The notes beneath the pieces were generated by a model. It was not told the DNA's origin, did no database searches, and worked only from the letters and a program-made list of their open reading frames with translations. A DNA stretch of 64,000 nt from Erythrophleum ivorense (taxonomy: Eukaryota > Streptophyta > Magnoliopsida > Fabales > Fabaceae). The stretch lies in assembly GCA_026724425.1 (NCBI GenBank), contig JAIUCV010000083.1, positions 2,294,001 through 2,358,000 of the forward strand, given 5' to 3'. Position 1 is the stretch's first letter; every line of letters starts with the position of its first letter. A program made the position numbers and the translations under genes. This document shows positions 21,622-31,766 of the stretch, piece by piece.

Positions 21622-22449
21622 ATGGTGTCAGTAAATGAAGAGGAATCATCATCAGGAACCAGTGCCAACAACAAAATCTTGATCGATGCCATCACCAAGC
21701 AAATGGAAAAGATGATGGAAGCAAAGCTCAAACCCATATGCGATCAATTTATAGGAAAAGAAAAGGCGCCTGGTGAGCAAGTGGTTATTTCAGACGGAGG
21801 ACATTCTCAAAGGCCTAAGGAACAACACAAGGAGCCCGTAGACAAGGATGCCCAAGAGTATTATAGCAGTCGAGGCCATTCGTCTCATCGAAGCAATAGG
21901 AGGCCAAGACATACAAGAGAAGAACCAGACAAAATGGTTAAGAATCTTAATGGCTACAAGATGAAAGTCCCTCCATTCGATGGGAAGAACGATCCGGACG
22001 CCTATCTGGATTGGGAAAAGAAGTGTGAGTTCACCTTTAACTTACACAACTTTGCTGATGTCAACCGAGTTAAGCTAGCAGCTACGGAGTTCTGTGATTA
22101 CGCCTTGAGCTGGTGGGAACAGATTGTTACCGATAGGGCGAGAAGTGGAGGATTTCCTATCACCACTTGGGGAGAAATGACAAGGATCATGCGACATCGG
22201 TTTGTTCCAAGCCATTATCAACGTGAACTCCATTCCAAGTTAAGGAGGCTCAGTCAGGGAACCCGTTCGGTTGAGGAATATTATCAGGAAATGGAAGTTC
22301 TGAAGTTGCGAGCTAATGTGAACGAGGATAGAGAGGCTACAATGTCTAGGTTTTTGGGAGGACTGAAACGTGAGATTCAAGACATTGTTGAGATGCAGAA
22401 CTGTGAGGATTTAGAGGAGATATTACACAAAGCTACTTTGGCCGAATAG
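21622..22449 (+). CDS. gag: Element C gag (ends at an in-frame TAG)
   Basis: This encodes the capsid protein. The likely start is the ATG at 21622 (MVSVNEEESSSG). The Gag domain reads VPPFDGKNDPDAYLDWEKK, then SWWEQIV, FVPSHYQREL and LSQGTRSVEEYYQEME. A TAG at 22447-22449 follows the LAE at the end of the capsid region. The same frame stays readable for about 30 more codons before another stop, and the zinc knuckle then lies in the next ORF. This could be decay or the original gag-pol boundary; decay seems likelier because the knuckle is separated from the capsid. Confidence 0.8.
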   Translation: MVSVNEEESSSGTSANNKILIDAITKQMEKMMEAKLKPICDQFIGKEKAPGEQVVISDGGHSQRPKEQHKEPVDKDAQEYYSSRGHSSHRSNRRPRHTREEPDKMVKNLNGYKMKVPPFDGKNDPDAYLDWEKKCEFTFNLHNFADVNRVKLAATEFCDYALSWWEQIVTDRARSGGFPITTWGEMTRIMRHRFVPSHYQRELHSKLRRLSQGTRSVEEYYQEMEVLKLRANVNEDREATMSRFLGGLKREIQDIVEMQNCEDLEEILHKATLAE

Positions 22450-22477
22450 CAGCTCAACAGGAAAAGCTCTTCACGTT

Positions 22478-24379
22478 ATGGTTCTGAATCACGCAGGCCG
22501 AGTTATCCGAAAGAGAGCAAACCAGTCTTCACGTACGCCTAAGCTTGAGCCGAGACCTTCAGCTAGTATTCAGGACAGAGGAAAGGCCGAGGCTACTCCA
22601 ACTGTTAGGGCTCGTGATCTGAGATGTTTTAAATGTCAAGGTCGTGGACATTTTGCTAGTGAGTGTACCAATTGGAGAGTCATGATCATCAAGGAGAATG
22701 GCGAGTATGAGTCCGAGGATGAGCCTGTCCAAGAAAAAGTTCCATCTTCAGAGGAATATGAAGCTAAACCGGTCAGTGGCAAGCTTCTTATGTCCAAAAA
22801 TATCTCATGGACTCACGACCAGGATGAAGAGCTTGAGGAAATCTCATCCCCTGATGAGTATAAAGAGAGACCCGGAGGTCTTTATGTGGCAAGAAGGACT
22901 TTGAGCATCCAAACCCGAGCAGAAGAAGAAAAGCAAAGAGAGAATCTCTTTCACTCTCGATGCCTTGTCAAGGAAAAGGTGTGTAGTCTGATCATTGATG
23001 GAGGCAGCTGCACAAATGTAGCAAGTGAAACCATGGTACAGAAGCTTGGCTTGAAGCAACAGAAACATCCTAAGCCATACAAGCTTCAATGGTTAAATGA
23101 TGTGGGAGAAATGAAAGTTAAAAGTCAAGTGGTCGTGCCTATGTCCATTGGGAGCTATGAGGACGAGATATTGTGTGATGTTTTACCTATGGATGCAGGT
23201 CATATCCTCTTAGGCAGACCGTGGCAATCAAACAGAAGAGTGATCCATGATGGCTTCACCAACCGCTACTCATTCCCATTTAAAGGTAAGAAGATTACTC
23301 TTATACCTTTGACACCACAAGAGGTTTATGAGGATCAAGTTCAACTTTCTGCCAAGGAAACCAGGTTAGACAAACAACCTAACTATTTCATCAAGTCCAA
23401 CAAGGTTAAGCAAGCTATGATCTCTAAAAAGCCGATTCTGTTATTTGTTTTTAAAGAAACACTAAAAAGTTTAGCTAACCTTGCACCGGTTGTGCCGAGT
23501 GAGATGACTGGTCTTTTGCAGGATTTTAAGGATGTGTTTCCTGAGGACAATCCCACAGGTTCACCTCTTGTTCGTGGCATTGAACACCAGATAGACTTTG
23601 CGCCTGGATCAACACTTCCTAACCGACCAGCCTATCGCACAAACCAGGTGGAAACAAAGGAATTGCAACGCCAAGTTGATGATTTTTCTCCATTTCAAAT
23701 TGTTTATGGGTTCAATCCCACCTCTCCTTTGGATTTAATGCCTTTGCCTTTGAGTGAAAGAACCAGCATAGATGGGAAACATAAGGCTGAATTAGTGCAG
23801 AAAATCCATGAGAAGGCTCGGAGAAATATTGAAGAGAAAACTAAGAAGTATATTGAGCAAGCAAACAAAGGCCGGCGTAATATGGTGTTTGATGTTGGCG
23901 ACCAAGTGTGGATTCACCTAAGGAAGGAACGGTTCCCAGCAGAAAGAAAATCCAAACTGATGCCAAGGGTTGATGGACCATTCACCATAAACAAACAGAT
24001 TAATAACAACTCATATCAGCTTGATCTCCAAGGTAAGTACAATATAAGTCCGAGTTTTAATATTGCTGATCTTTCTCCTTTTCTTGCAGATGATACAGAT
24101 TTGAGGACAAATCCTTTTCAAAAGGGAGGGGGTGATATGACTATGGCCGAGGTTAGCAGCAAGGATCAGGACGGACAGCTTGAACCAGAGGAAGGAAAGC
24201 TTGTAGCCGCGGAGCAGCTTGTAGCTGAGGAGGTTTTGGCCGTTCCAACCGGTCCGGTCACTAGATCGCGGACTAAGCTATTCAACCAAGAGATTGGACG
24301 AATGCTTAGCTACTTGGGTCAGGACAAGAAAGAGGTTACTCAAACCACAATGGTTTGTATAACAGCCCAAGGATCTTGA
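22478..24379 (+). CDS. pol: Element C knuckle-protease-integrase tail ORF with a large in-frame deletion
   Basis: This 633-codon open frame contains a CCHC knuckle (CFKCQGRGHFASEC), an aspartic protease (LIIDGGSCTNVAS, where the family's DSG/DGG triad is DGG) and the first part of RT (HQIDFAPGSTLPNRPAYR, LQRQVDD). It then jumps directly to integrase C-terminal sequence (FSPFQIVYGFNPTSPLDL, VGDQVWIHLRKERFP). The deletion near 23685 removes RT core, RNase H and the integrase catalytic core, yet the frame is kept. The last about 80 codons, with PTGPVTRSRTK, lie inside the 3' LTR. No alternative ATG is clearly better than the in-frame one near the start. It cannot supply RT or integrase. Confidence 0.85.
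   Translation: MVLNHAGRVIRKRANQSSRTPKLEPRPSASIQDRGKAEATPTVRARDLRCFKCQGRGHFASECTNWRVMIIKENGEYESEDEPVQEKVPSSEEYEAKPVSGKLLMSKNISWTHDQDEELEEISSPDEYKERPGGLYVARRTLSIQTRAEEEKQRENLFHSRCLVKEKVCSLIIDGGSCTNVASETMVQKLGLKQQKHPKPYKLQWLNDVGEMKVKSQVVVPMSIGSYEDEILCDVLPMDAGHILLGRPWQSNRRVIHDGFTNRYSFPFKGKKITLIPLTPQEVYEDQVQLSAKETRLDKQPNYFIKSNKVKQAMISKKPILLFVFKETLKSLANLAPVVPSEMTGLLQDFKDVFPEDNPTGSPLVRGIEHQIDFAPGSTLPNRPAYRTNQVETKELQRQVDDFSPFQIVYGFNPTSPLDLMPLPLSERTSIDGKHKAELVQKIHEKARRNIEEKTKKYIEQANKGRRNMVFDVGDQVWIHLRKERFPAERKSKLMPRVDGPFTINKQINNNSYQLDLQGKYNISPSFNIADLSPFLADDTDLRTNPFQKGGGDMTMAEVSSKDQDGQLEPEEGKLVAAEQLVAEEVLAVPTGPVTRSRTKLFNQEIGRMLSYLGQDKKEVTQTTMVCITAQGS
24119..24132 (+). promoter_or_regulatory. Element C polypurine tract
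   Basis: AAAAGGGAGGGGG directly precedes the 3' LTR start TGATATGAC at 24133. This is the plus-strand primer site. Confidence 0.85.
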
Positions 24380-24987
24380 TAAAAGGACAAGTGTTGCTTA
24401 GTGCACTCTTTTTCCCTACTAAGGTTTTGTCCCAATGGGTTTTCCTTAGTAGGTTTTTAATGAGGCCTAAGTTACACTTCCAAATCATACCTTTATCAAT
24501 TCATTTCGGCCCAGCCCATCCCTTGATCATTATCCACGCCTAAGGGCCTATGAGGGGTCTTATTTTGTGTTCAAACTTGCATTTATTTCCTGTGTGTTTC
24601 CGAGATGGTCTTCGGAGCTTGTTCCTTGACCTATCTCTCTCTTTTCTCTTCTCTTTTCTCTTTATATTGTGCTGGACGAAACCCTTTAAGTTTATCTAAG
24701 TTTTTATTCTCAAACCCTTTACATTCTTAGATCAAATCTCTCTTTGGTGTGTCATATCCATTGAGATTCCTATTCACTCTTGGTGCATAATATCCATTGA
24801 GACGATAGTGATCCTAATCACTTCTGGTGCGTAATATCCAGCAAGTCGTTAGGCTGATTGTTTAGAGATCCTTCCGCCATCTATGAGTTGCCATCATTCA
24901 ACCATTTATCTCACTCCATCATCACGGTTCACGCCACAACTATCCATACCTCAGCTTCAATGTGTCGATCTAGGGAAGATCTCATCA
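24133..24987 (+). repeat. Element C 3' LTR
   Basis: 855 bp, colinear with the 5' LTR, ending GATCTCATCA. It is followed by the TSD GTTTA at 24988-24992. Confidence 0.93.
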
Positions 24988-25589
24988 GTTTACAAAGCCA
25001 AAATGCACTCAAGACAGCTAATATCTTAGGTATGAGATGAAAATATCTTGGATTAGTTGGTTGAGGCATTTCATCAAACACCTTATGGGTGTGAAATGCC
25101 CTAGGTTCTAAATCCACATGATCAAAAAGGAAATAGCATTTAGTTCACTAATCAAGAAGGGAAAACAGTAAATCAAAGCTTAAACACTCTAGATGATCAA
25201 GGATCTACACTAATCTATCCCATCCTCAAGAACCCTAGGTGACTATTCACAAATCGCCATAAGCAATACAAAGACAAAAATGAATAAAACTTGAATCATT
25301 AGAAAGAGATCAAGAAGAGGAACAACTTTAACGAAGAAAGCAAATGCAAAATCTCAATAACAAAGAAGAAATCAAGATTACAATGTTAAAAACCCTAAGG
25401 AGACGATTTTCTATTGTCTGATGGATAAAAGATAATATGTCAAAGGTGTGACATCACTAGAGTATTTATACTTAGGGTTCAGAAAAAAAGACAAAATTAA
25501 AAAACGGTGACAAGCTCGACGTCCAGCTTGGTGTGCGAAGTCGTGCTTGCTCAAAGGTGGCTCCTTTAGCTCCAGCTCGATCACCAGCT
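24988..25589 (-). repeat. Family B LTR fragment, unit 1 right part
   Basis: It continues the B sequence interrupted by element C (compare 28741-29337). It includes the minus-strand TATAAATA-like box near 25460. It ends at GATCACCAGCT, where the duplicate family A LTR begins. Confidence 0.8.
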
Positions 25590-25952
25590 GTAGTTTAGTA
25601 GAACCTGGTGTTTTAGGTTGCTAGATATATTTAAGTATTCTGGAATATTGATTTAGTTGAATTATTTTGATTAAATTATTTATTGATTATTTTATTGAGA
25701 ACTTCCGCGCCTGTTAATTAATTAAAAAAAAAAGTTTGGTTGTTTCATTTTGGTATCACAGCTCTTACGATTTTAGTACTGTTAGAATTGGTTGAACTGA
25801 GACTATGTGTTTAATTGATTGTTGGTGTTTTAGTCAGTTAGTAGTCTTAGTATCATCCTCTTCGGCCTTCAATGTGATTATGCGGTGAGTTGTTTGTTTT
25901 TGTTGTGTTTTTGCTATCTTCCTCATCTTTTATTCTTTGAAAATGCAGCGAG

Positions 25953-27331
25953 TTGGATACAGGTGCTAGAGGTCGTGGCGCGATATGGCGCTGTAGAATT
26001 AGTGCTCGTGGGGGCAGAGCAGTTGGCCGTGGTGGCCGAGCTGCGGGCCATGGAGGCCGGGGTCGTGGTCGTGCACTACCGGCGAATTCAGGAGAGAGTG
26101 CAGTGCCGAGTCTGGCGACTGCGTCAGTGACTCAGTCAGTTTCGATGGCGGGTGAAGCCAGTTTGGGTACCGGTGGAGGCGCGGGGGCTGAGGCGGACCC
26201 AGGTGGGGGTGCTGCTCCAGCTCAGGGTCATGGTGACCTGTTGTGGGGTTACTGACGCAGCTGTTGGCACGTTTTACACAAGCGGTTCCACAGCAGGGTC
26301 CGGGTGCACCTCCAGTGGCCTGGGCAAAGCAGGGTGCTGCAGTTGTTGGGCATCCACCCTATCTCGAGATGATGGGGCAGATGTAGAGGATTGCTACGCC
26401 ATTCTTCTAGGGCAGAGTTGAGCCTGAGGAGGCCGATGAGTGGCGTTTGAGACTGGAGCAGAACTTCCGGTCTATCAGATGTAAGGAGGAGTATCAGGTG
26501 GAGTTGGCTGTGTATTATTTAGGTGGAGATGCACATTTGTGGTGGCGATCCATTGAGGTTAGGAGAGCAGTGTGGACCTGGGATGAATTCCTAGCGGAGT
26601 TCAATGCCAAATAGTTTCCTCAGGAGGCTCGAGACAGACTTCAGATAAGGTTTATGGCACTGTCCCAGGGAGAGCGTTCAGTGCGGGAGTATAACGCCGA
26701 GTTCAGCAGGCTTGTGGTTCATACGGGTCGCGGTATGGAGGACGAGCGCGCTCTTATGCAGAGGTTCTTGCAGGGACTTCGGTTGAGTATCCGGACTCAG
26801 TGCAGAGGCGGCGTGTACACTTCGAGGGCGGATCTAGTGGAGCTAGCGGCTTCGATTGAGGAGGATCTGCGTGAGCAGGTTGGTCTGGTAGTTGTTCCAG
26901 CTGCAGTTGCTCCTGCTATCCAGCCGAGGAGTCAGCAGCAGCAGTAGCGTAGAGGTTCAGCTTTCGGTTCTGGTTCTGGCAAGGGCAGCAAGCCTGCGCA
27001 GGGCCAGAAGAGGAGGTCGGACAAGATTTTTGGAGGCAGCCAGAGTGCTCGTGGTTGCTTGTGCTGTGGGAGCTCGGAGCATCGTGTGGCGAGCTGCCCG
27101 GAGAGGCAGGTGTCCCGGGAAACAAGGTGTGCTTCTACTGCAGAGAGCCGAGGCATATAAGGCAGATGTGTCCCAAGTTACAGCAGATGTCGGTGGCGTT
27201 GGTTCAGCCAGTGGTGGCTCAGCCAGTGTCTCAGATCGCAGCGGTGCAGCCGTTGGGTCAGATTGGAGCGGCGCCGAGAGTGTATTTTTTGGCAGAGGTG
27301 GGCCAGACTAGTCAGTCCGGGTAGATCACAC
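25953..27331 (+). pseudogene. gag: A3 gag
   Basis: The Arg-Gly-rich N-terminus is present, but the original ATG is changed (GAGTTGGATACAGG against GAGATGGATGCAGG in A2). The Gag domain is readable with stops near 26253, 26385, 26409 and 26612, and a clean stretch runs from 26654 to 26947. CCHC knuckles are CLCCGSSEHRVASC and CFYCREPRHIRQMC; the latter has Gly replaced by Arg before His. A TAG lies just before the donor-like site. Confidence 0.8.
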
Positions 27332-27446
27332 GTAAAATATTTGACTCAGGCTTCGTAAATTCTTAGTGTAGAATCATGGTTGTGTCTGTTTCATTTATTT
27401 TATATGTGACAGACTTTTGGGGTTCTCAACGCATGTAATTGTGTAG
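27332..27446 (+). other. Intron-like GT-AG interval between gag and protease (A3)
   Basis: The 115-bp interval runs from CACAC|GTAAAATATTT to AATTGTGTAG|GGACC. Length and both ends are conserved relative to A2. Confidence 0.55.
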
Positions 27447-28284
27447 GGACCTTGTTAGTCGGCGGTTTTGAGTCCCACATGTTTTTTTTCTTTGGAGCAT
27501 CGAATTGGTTCATTACATCGGAGCGTGCGGAGAGAAGTGGCATTAGGAGCAGTGCTGGTGAGCGCTCGGGTATGGTCAATGTTGCTGGTGGAGGATTACT
27601 GGCTACTTCTGGCCATGCTAGATCAGTTGATGTGCAGATTGCGGGGCAGTCGATGCCAGCAGACTTAGTCATCAGTCTGGTGGAGGTGTATGATGGGATG
27701 GACTGGTTGGCGTATTACCTTGTTCATCTGGATTGTTATCGAGGCAGAGTAGTGTTTGAGCCGGATGTGGGAAGGTTGGTGTTTCAGGGAGTGAGACCGA
27801 CTTCCGGGAGTCTTGTGATCTCGGCTATTCAGGCTGAGCAAATGATAGAGCGAGGTTGCGAGGCTTATTTGGCGACAATTGTGAAGTCGGAGTCCAGTGG
27901 TGAGGTTGCTTTGGAGGATATCCGAGTTGTTCAGGAGTTCGAGGATGTGTTTCGATCGCTGAAGGGATTACCACCATCTCGGTATGATCCTTTCACGATT
28001 GAGCTAGAGCCGAGGACAGCTCTGACATCAAAAACGCCTTACAGGATGGCTCCAGCAGAGTTGGCATAGCTGAAGAAGCAGCTAGAGAACCTTTTGAGCA
28101 AAGGTTTTATTCGGCCGAGTGTTTTGCTGTGGGGTGCGCCAGTGTTGTTCGTGAAGAAGAAGGATGGGAGTTTTCGGTTGTGCATCGATTACCGGGGACT
28201 TAACCAAAAAACAGTGAAGAACAGGTATCCTCTCCCGAGGATTGATGAGTTACTGGATCAGCTGAGGGGTGATAGTCGGTTTTT
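27447..28284 (+). pseudogene. pol: A3 protease and RT start
   Basis: It begins TLLVGGFESHM as in A2. The protease active site is lost (FFFGASNWFI). RT N-terminal sequence follows with KGFIRPSVLLWGAPVLFVKK and LCIDYRGLNQKTVKNRYPL. A TAG at about 28069 interrupts it. It is truncated at the family B junction. Confidence 0.8.
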
Positions 28285-28290
28285 TAACTA

Positions 28291-29686
28291 TGCAATTAAC
28301 CCATTAACACTATCATGTCGTTGTAGTATTAAAAAGGTGTCAAACCAATCAGGTGTGAAAGTTATGCAATCAAGACAGGTTAAGTCAAGCCAAATGCATA
28401 AGGGTTTTATAATCTATCAACATAAATGATAAAATCAGAAATGCATTGAATGAAAGCAATAACAAACAAAAACAAGTAAAATAAACTAAGGATAAGAAAA
28501 GCAGGATAACAAAATAGATATGCAATCAGAGAAAAACAAGATCCTAAGGATGGGGTAATTGACTAATGTATCTCCTTGATCAATCTAAAGGTTCTTAACA
28601 AATCTCACAAAGAGCTAACCCTAAGCTGTAAACTAAGCACAAAACCAACCCACTCTCATGGCGAAGGCTATCGAGCTGGGGTGTTTCCAGATCCAACTCT
28701 CATTTGCGAAACACACCTCAGCAAGCAGTAAGAGACAGTTTACAAAGCCAAAACGCACTCAAGACAGCTAATATCTTAGGTATGAGATGAAAATCTCTTG
28801 GATTAGTTGGTTGGGGCATTTCATCAAACACCTTCTGGGTGTGAAATGCCCTAGGTTGTAAATCCATATGATCAGAAAGGAAATAGCATTTAGTTCATTA
28901 ATCAAGAAGGGAAAACAGTAAATCAAAGTTTAAACACTCTAGATGATCAATGATCTACGCTAATCTATCCCATCCTCAAGAACCCTAGGTGACTACTCAC
29001 AAATCGCCATAAGCAATACAAAGACATAAATGAATAAAACTTGAATCATTATAAAGAGATTAAGAAGAGGAACAACTTTAATGAAGGAAGCAAATGGAAA
29101 ATATCAATAACAAAGAAGAAATCAAGATTACAATGTTAAAAACCCTAAGGAGGCGATTTTCTATTGTCTGATGGATAAAAGATAAGATGCCAAAAGTGTG
29201 ACATCACTAGAGTATTTATACTTAGGATTCAGAAAGAAAACAACATTAAAAAACGGTGACAAGCTCGACGTCCAGCCTTGTGTGCGAAGTCGAGCTTGCT
29301 CAAAGGTGGCTCCTTTAGCTTCAGCTCGATCGCCAGCTTGGCTTGCACATCGAGCTTGCTTAAAGGCGTCTCCTTTAGCTCTAGCTCGACATGTATATCG
29401 AGTCCACAAGTCAAGCTTGCTCCTGCTTCCCTTCTTCTTCTCCTTTCTTGGCTTCACTTCATCTCCTCGATTAGGCATTCATCTCCTATCTTCAAAACAT
29501 CCTTTAAAGCTCCAAAAGTACCTGATAACAACTCCAAATGCACGGATATATGCAATGCTAATGCAATTCCTATCAAGTATGCAAAGGATGCAAATGGACA
29601 TGAATGGTAAGGATATGGTGTGACATGGGTGCAAAAGTGGTGATAAAGAGGTGCTAAAAGTATGCAAAATGCAAGTACATCAACAC
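28291..29686 (-). repeat. Family B LTR (minus strand), most complete copy
   Basis: On the minus strand it begins TGTTGATGTACTTGC at 29686, immediately after a polypurine stretch AAGTTTGGGGG (29687-29697), and can end at CA at 28291. It has a TATAAATA box on the minus strand near 29214. An about 60-bp tandem repeat (CGAGCTTGCTCAAAGG units at 29291 and 29351) is present. The position after a polypurine tract marks it as a 3' LTR. The lineage is probably Athila- or Tat-like but not certain. Confidence 0.65.
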
Positions 29687-30289
29687 CCCCAAACTTATCT
29701 TTTGCTTGCCCTCAAGCAAACAAACAGAGTAAGAAAGAGATGAGGTTTAAAAATGAGTTGATGCAACCAAAACAAACAATCAAAAGCAATCTAGTCAATG
29801 TCCAGGTTCAAGATTGTAGAATGCAGCAAGGTAAGAGTTACTTCTAAAAAATCTTAACCATGTTCAACAAGATCAATCCAACTTAACAGTCACTCAAACA
29901 TTGCATTCCTAACAGCAAATCCCTTTAACATTCATTAAGCTGAACAGTGAACCATGTACATGCAAATTGGCAACTCATTTGGCTAAAGGTAAAGGTCGAG
30001 AGACAAAGAGGGTCCCTTATATGCATAAAACGGTTTAAAGACAGGGATCTCTCAAGAAAATGAACATGCTTTGGCAGAAGGCTAAGAGTTAGAACCAAGG
30101 ATGATGCAAGAGCAGAATCTCTAGCTACCTAGATCAGACTATATGCATGGTTTTACCGTGGCTTTTTGCTTTAAAAGGTAGTTTTATGCATATATAGTGC
30201 CAAGAGTCATTTCAGGTCAAAAGATGCAATTTGGAGCAAAACAAAGGAAAAGGTCCTCAAAGCAGCCTCATGCACTATCATTAACTTTG
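29687..30289 (-). other. Family B internal region, 3' end
   Basis: This is non-coding DNA upstream of the B polypurine tract when read on the minus strand. The AAGTTTGGGGG motif at 29687-29697 recurs near 32166-32176 and 32848-32860 in the same orientation. No long ORF was seen. Confidence 0.5.
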
Positions 30290-31766
30290 GAAGAGCCCCA
30301 AAAACATTATACTCAATGGATTTCACCAAAACCAGTTCGCCGCGATGCCTACGTGAGTTAGCTTTCCAACGCAATTGGAATCATGCAATTTGGAAGTGTA
30401 GAATGGAAGATATTATCATTTTAGTGAAGAGTGTCAAATCAGTCGAAAACCGGACGTCTACACCAGCCGCTCGACCGAGCCGGTCGGACAGGGCCTCCAA
30501 GGCTCCCGTCCGACCCGACCGTCCTTAACTGCACAAGGACACCGGTCGATCGAGCCGGTCGGACAGGGACTCCAAGGCTCTCGTCCGACCCGACCTTCCT
30601 TCAAGACGACGACCATCCGCTCGATCGAGCCGGTCGGACAGGGACTCCATGGCCCTCGTCCGACCCGACCTCCTTTCACCATCCCGTGCGTGCCCGACCG
30701 TCATCCTGTGCGACCGTTCGACCGCCAGCTCGACCCGAGCACCAGCCCGACCGACCGGTCGACCGCCCCGCTCGACCACGACACGCCCCGCTCGACCCGG
30801 CTCGTTTCTGAAGCCCGTTTTGCACGTTTTCAAGCCCAAACTTACACCGTCTCTTATGTTTCGACCAAGACCTAGGTCAAGCCGCCCTTCAACTTCTGAA
30901 GCATTATAAATACATCTTTTTAGCCTTGTAAAAGAGAGAGCCACACATAGAGATACAAAATATTATTTTCAATAAAAGTTCTTATAGTTTTTGCTTTCTT
31001 TCATTGTCTCCTTCAAGAGAGGATCTCGGGTCTCTGTTCTTATGAACATGAATTCGAATTCCTTCTCTATGTCTGAGTAGTTACCTTGTTAAGTGATAGG
31101 AAATCAAAGGATAGTGTTCATGCTTGCTTGATAATCGATATATAGAATTAGGGTTTACATAAACTCTTCACCTTTGCTTGTGTTCATTGCTTGGTGTTGA
31201 TCTGGCCAATCAACATATGATCCTAGGTAGATTTGAGCCACGGAAGTGATGAATCATTCGCCTGAACTAGTATTTGGTGGGCAATCTCTCTTCGACTGCG
31301 GAAGTTGATTTACTAGAGGTTGTGAACAATTGAGACTTGATCGAATTAATGCTTGTTTGATTATCTAAGGACATACCAAAAGTTTAGCGATTAGATAGAT
31401 CAACATAGGGGTCGGAGCCACGGAAGTGGAAATATCTAAATTAGTGTCTTGAGTTCTAGGTGGTACACATTCTTAAAACCCTAACAAATCGAACTTGCTT
31501 GCTTGAATCACTCATCCCGAGATTATCCTATTGCTTAGCGCTTTCCATCCATTGATTTACAACTTTATTTGCTTTGTTTACTTGCTTTCTTTACTTGTTT
31601 TAATCGTGACAACAACCAAACTCATATTGCTTTCCTAGCTAAATCTCAATCTCATACCTTGTAGTGCACTGACTGGTCCTTGTGTTCGATATACCCGTTG
31701 CTACTCTCGATCTGTGCACTTGCAGAAAAGGGATAGAAATTGGGAAAAGTTTAATCCCCATCAGTT
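30290..31766 (+). repeat. Probable solo LTR of a separate family, inserted in family B internal DNA
   Basis: It has promoter-like features: TATAAATACATC at about 30905, followed by leader sequence ending ATCCCCATCA. The 3' part (TAGTGCACTGACTGGTCC, TGTTCGATATACCCG) resembles ends of Athila/Tat-type plant LTRs. TTAAC occurs at both edges (30285-30289 and about 31769), a possible TSD, but the left end is not a clear TG. Boundaries are therefore approximate. Confidence 0.5.
30476..30690. repeat. 75-bp GC-rich tandem repeat with internal inverted repeat
   Basis: Three units start at CGAGCCGGTCGGACAGGG at 30476, 30551 and 30626. Each carries an 8-bp inverted repeat, GGTCGGAC...GTCCGACC, with a 17-base loop. 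It lies upstream of the TATA box of the probable solo LTR. ORFs on both strands here are repeat artefacts. Confidence 0.85.

Larger units (their letters stand above)
20233..24987 (+). mobile_element. Element C: complete CRM-like Ty3/gypsy retrotransposon with an internally deleted pol
   Basis: LTRs of 856 and 855 bp (TGATATGACTATGG...TCA) are flanked by the 5-bp duplication GTTTA (20228-20232 and 24988-24992). A tRNA-Met primer site and a polypurine tract lie at the expected places. The two LTRs differ at only a few percent of positions, so this is one of the younger insertions here. The CRM-like assignment rests on the TGATATGAC LTR start, the gag type and the polyprotein C-terminus running into the 3' LTR. 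RT, RNase H and most of integrase are missing, so it is non-autonomous. Confidence 0.93.
25590..28284 (+). mobile_element. Family A copy A3 (LTR end, gag, protease, RT start)
   Basis: It begins inside the LTR (about 160 bp kept, ending GGTTGTTTCA at about 25748). The primer site is degenerate (TGGTATCACAGC). Gag and pol follow and break at CTGAGGGGTGATAGTCGG, exactly as in A2. Confidence 0.88.
17139..29337. repeat. Tandem duplication of an A/B chimeric segment (element C inside unit 1)
   Basis: Unit 1 is 17139-25589 minus element C and its target duplication, about 3.69 kb. Unit 2 is 25590-29337, 3748 bp. Each runs from the family A LTR end ('GTAGTYTARTARAACCTGG') through gag to the RT break and then into family B LTR. 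The junction is at 25589/25590, where B sequence ending GATCACCAGCT abuts A LTR sequence. Unit 2 has the uninterrupted B sequence across the site where C inserted in unit 1, so the duplication or its template predates C. Confidence 0.8.

Noticed and set aside
30431..30944. Arg/Pro-rich ORFs on both strands
   Set aside because: They come from the 75-bp GC-rich LTR repeat; nothing protein-like remains outside the repeat.
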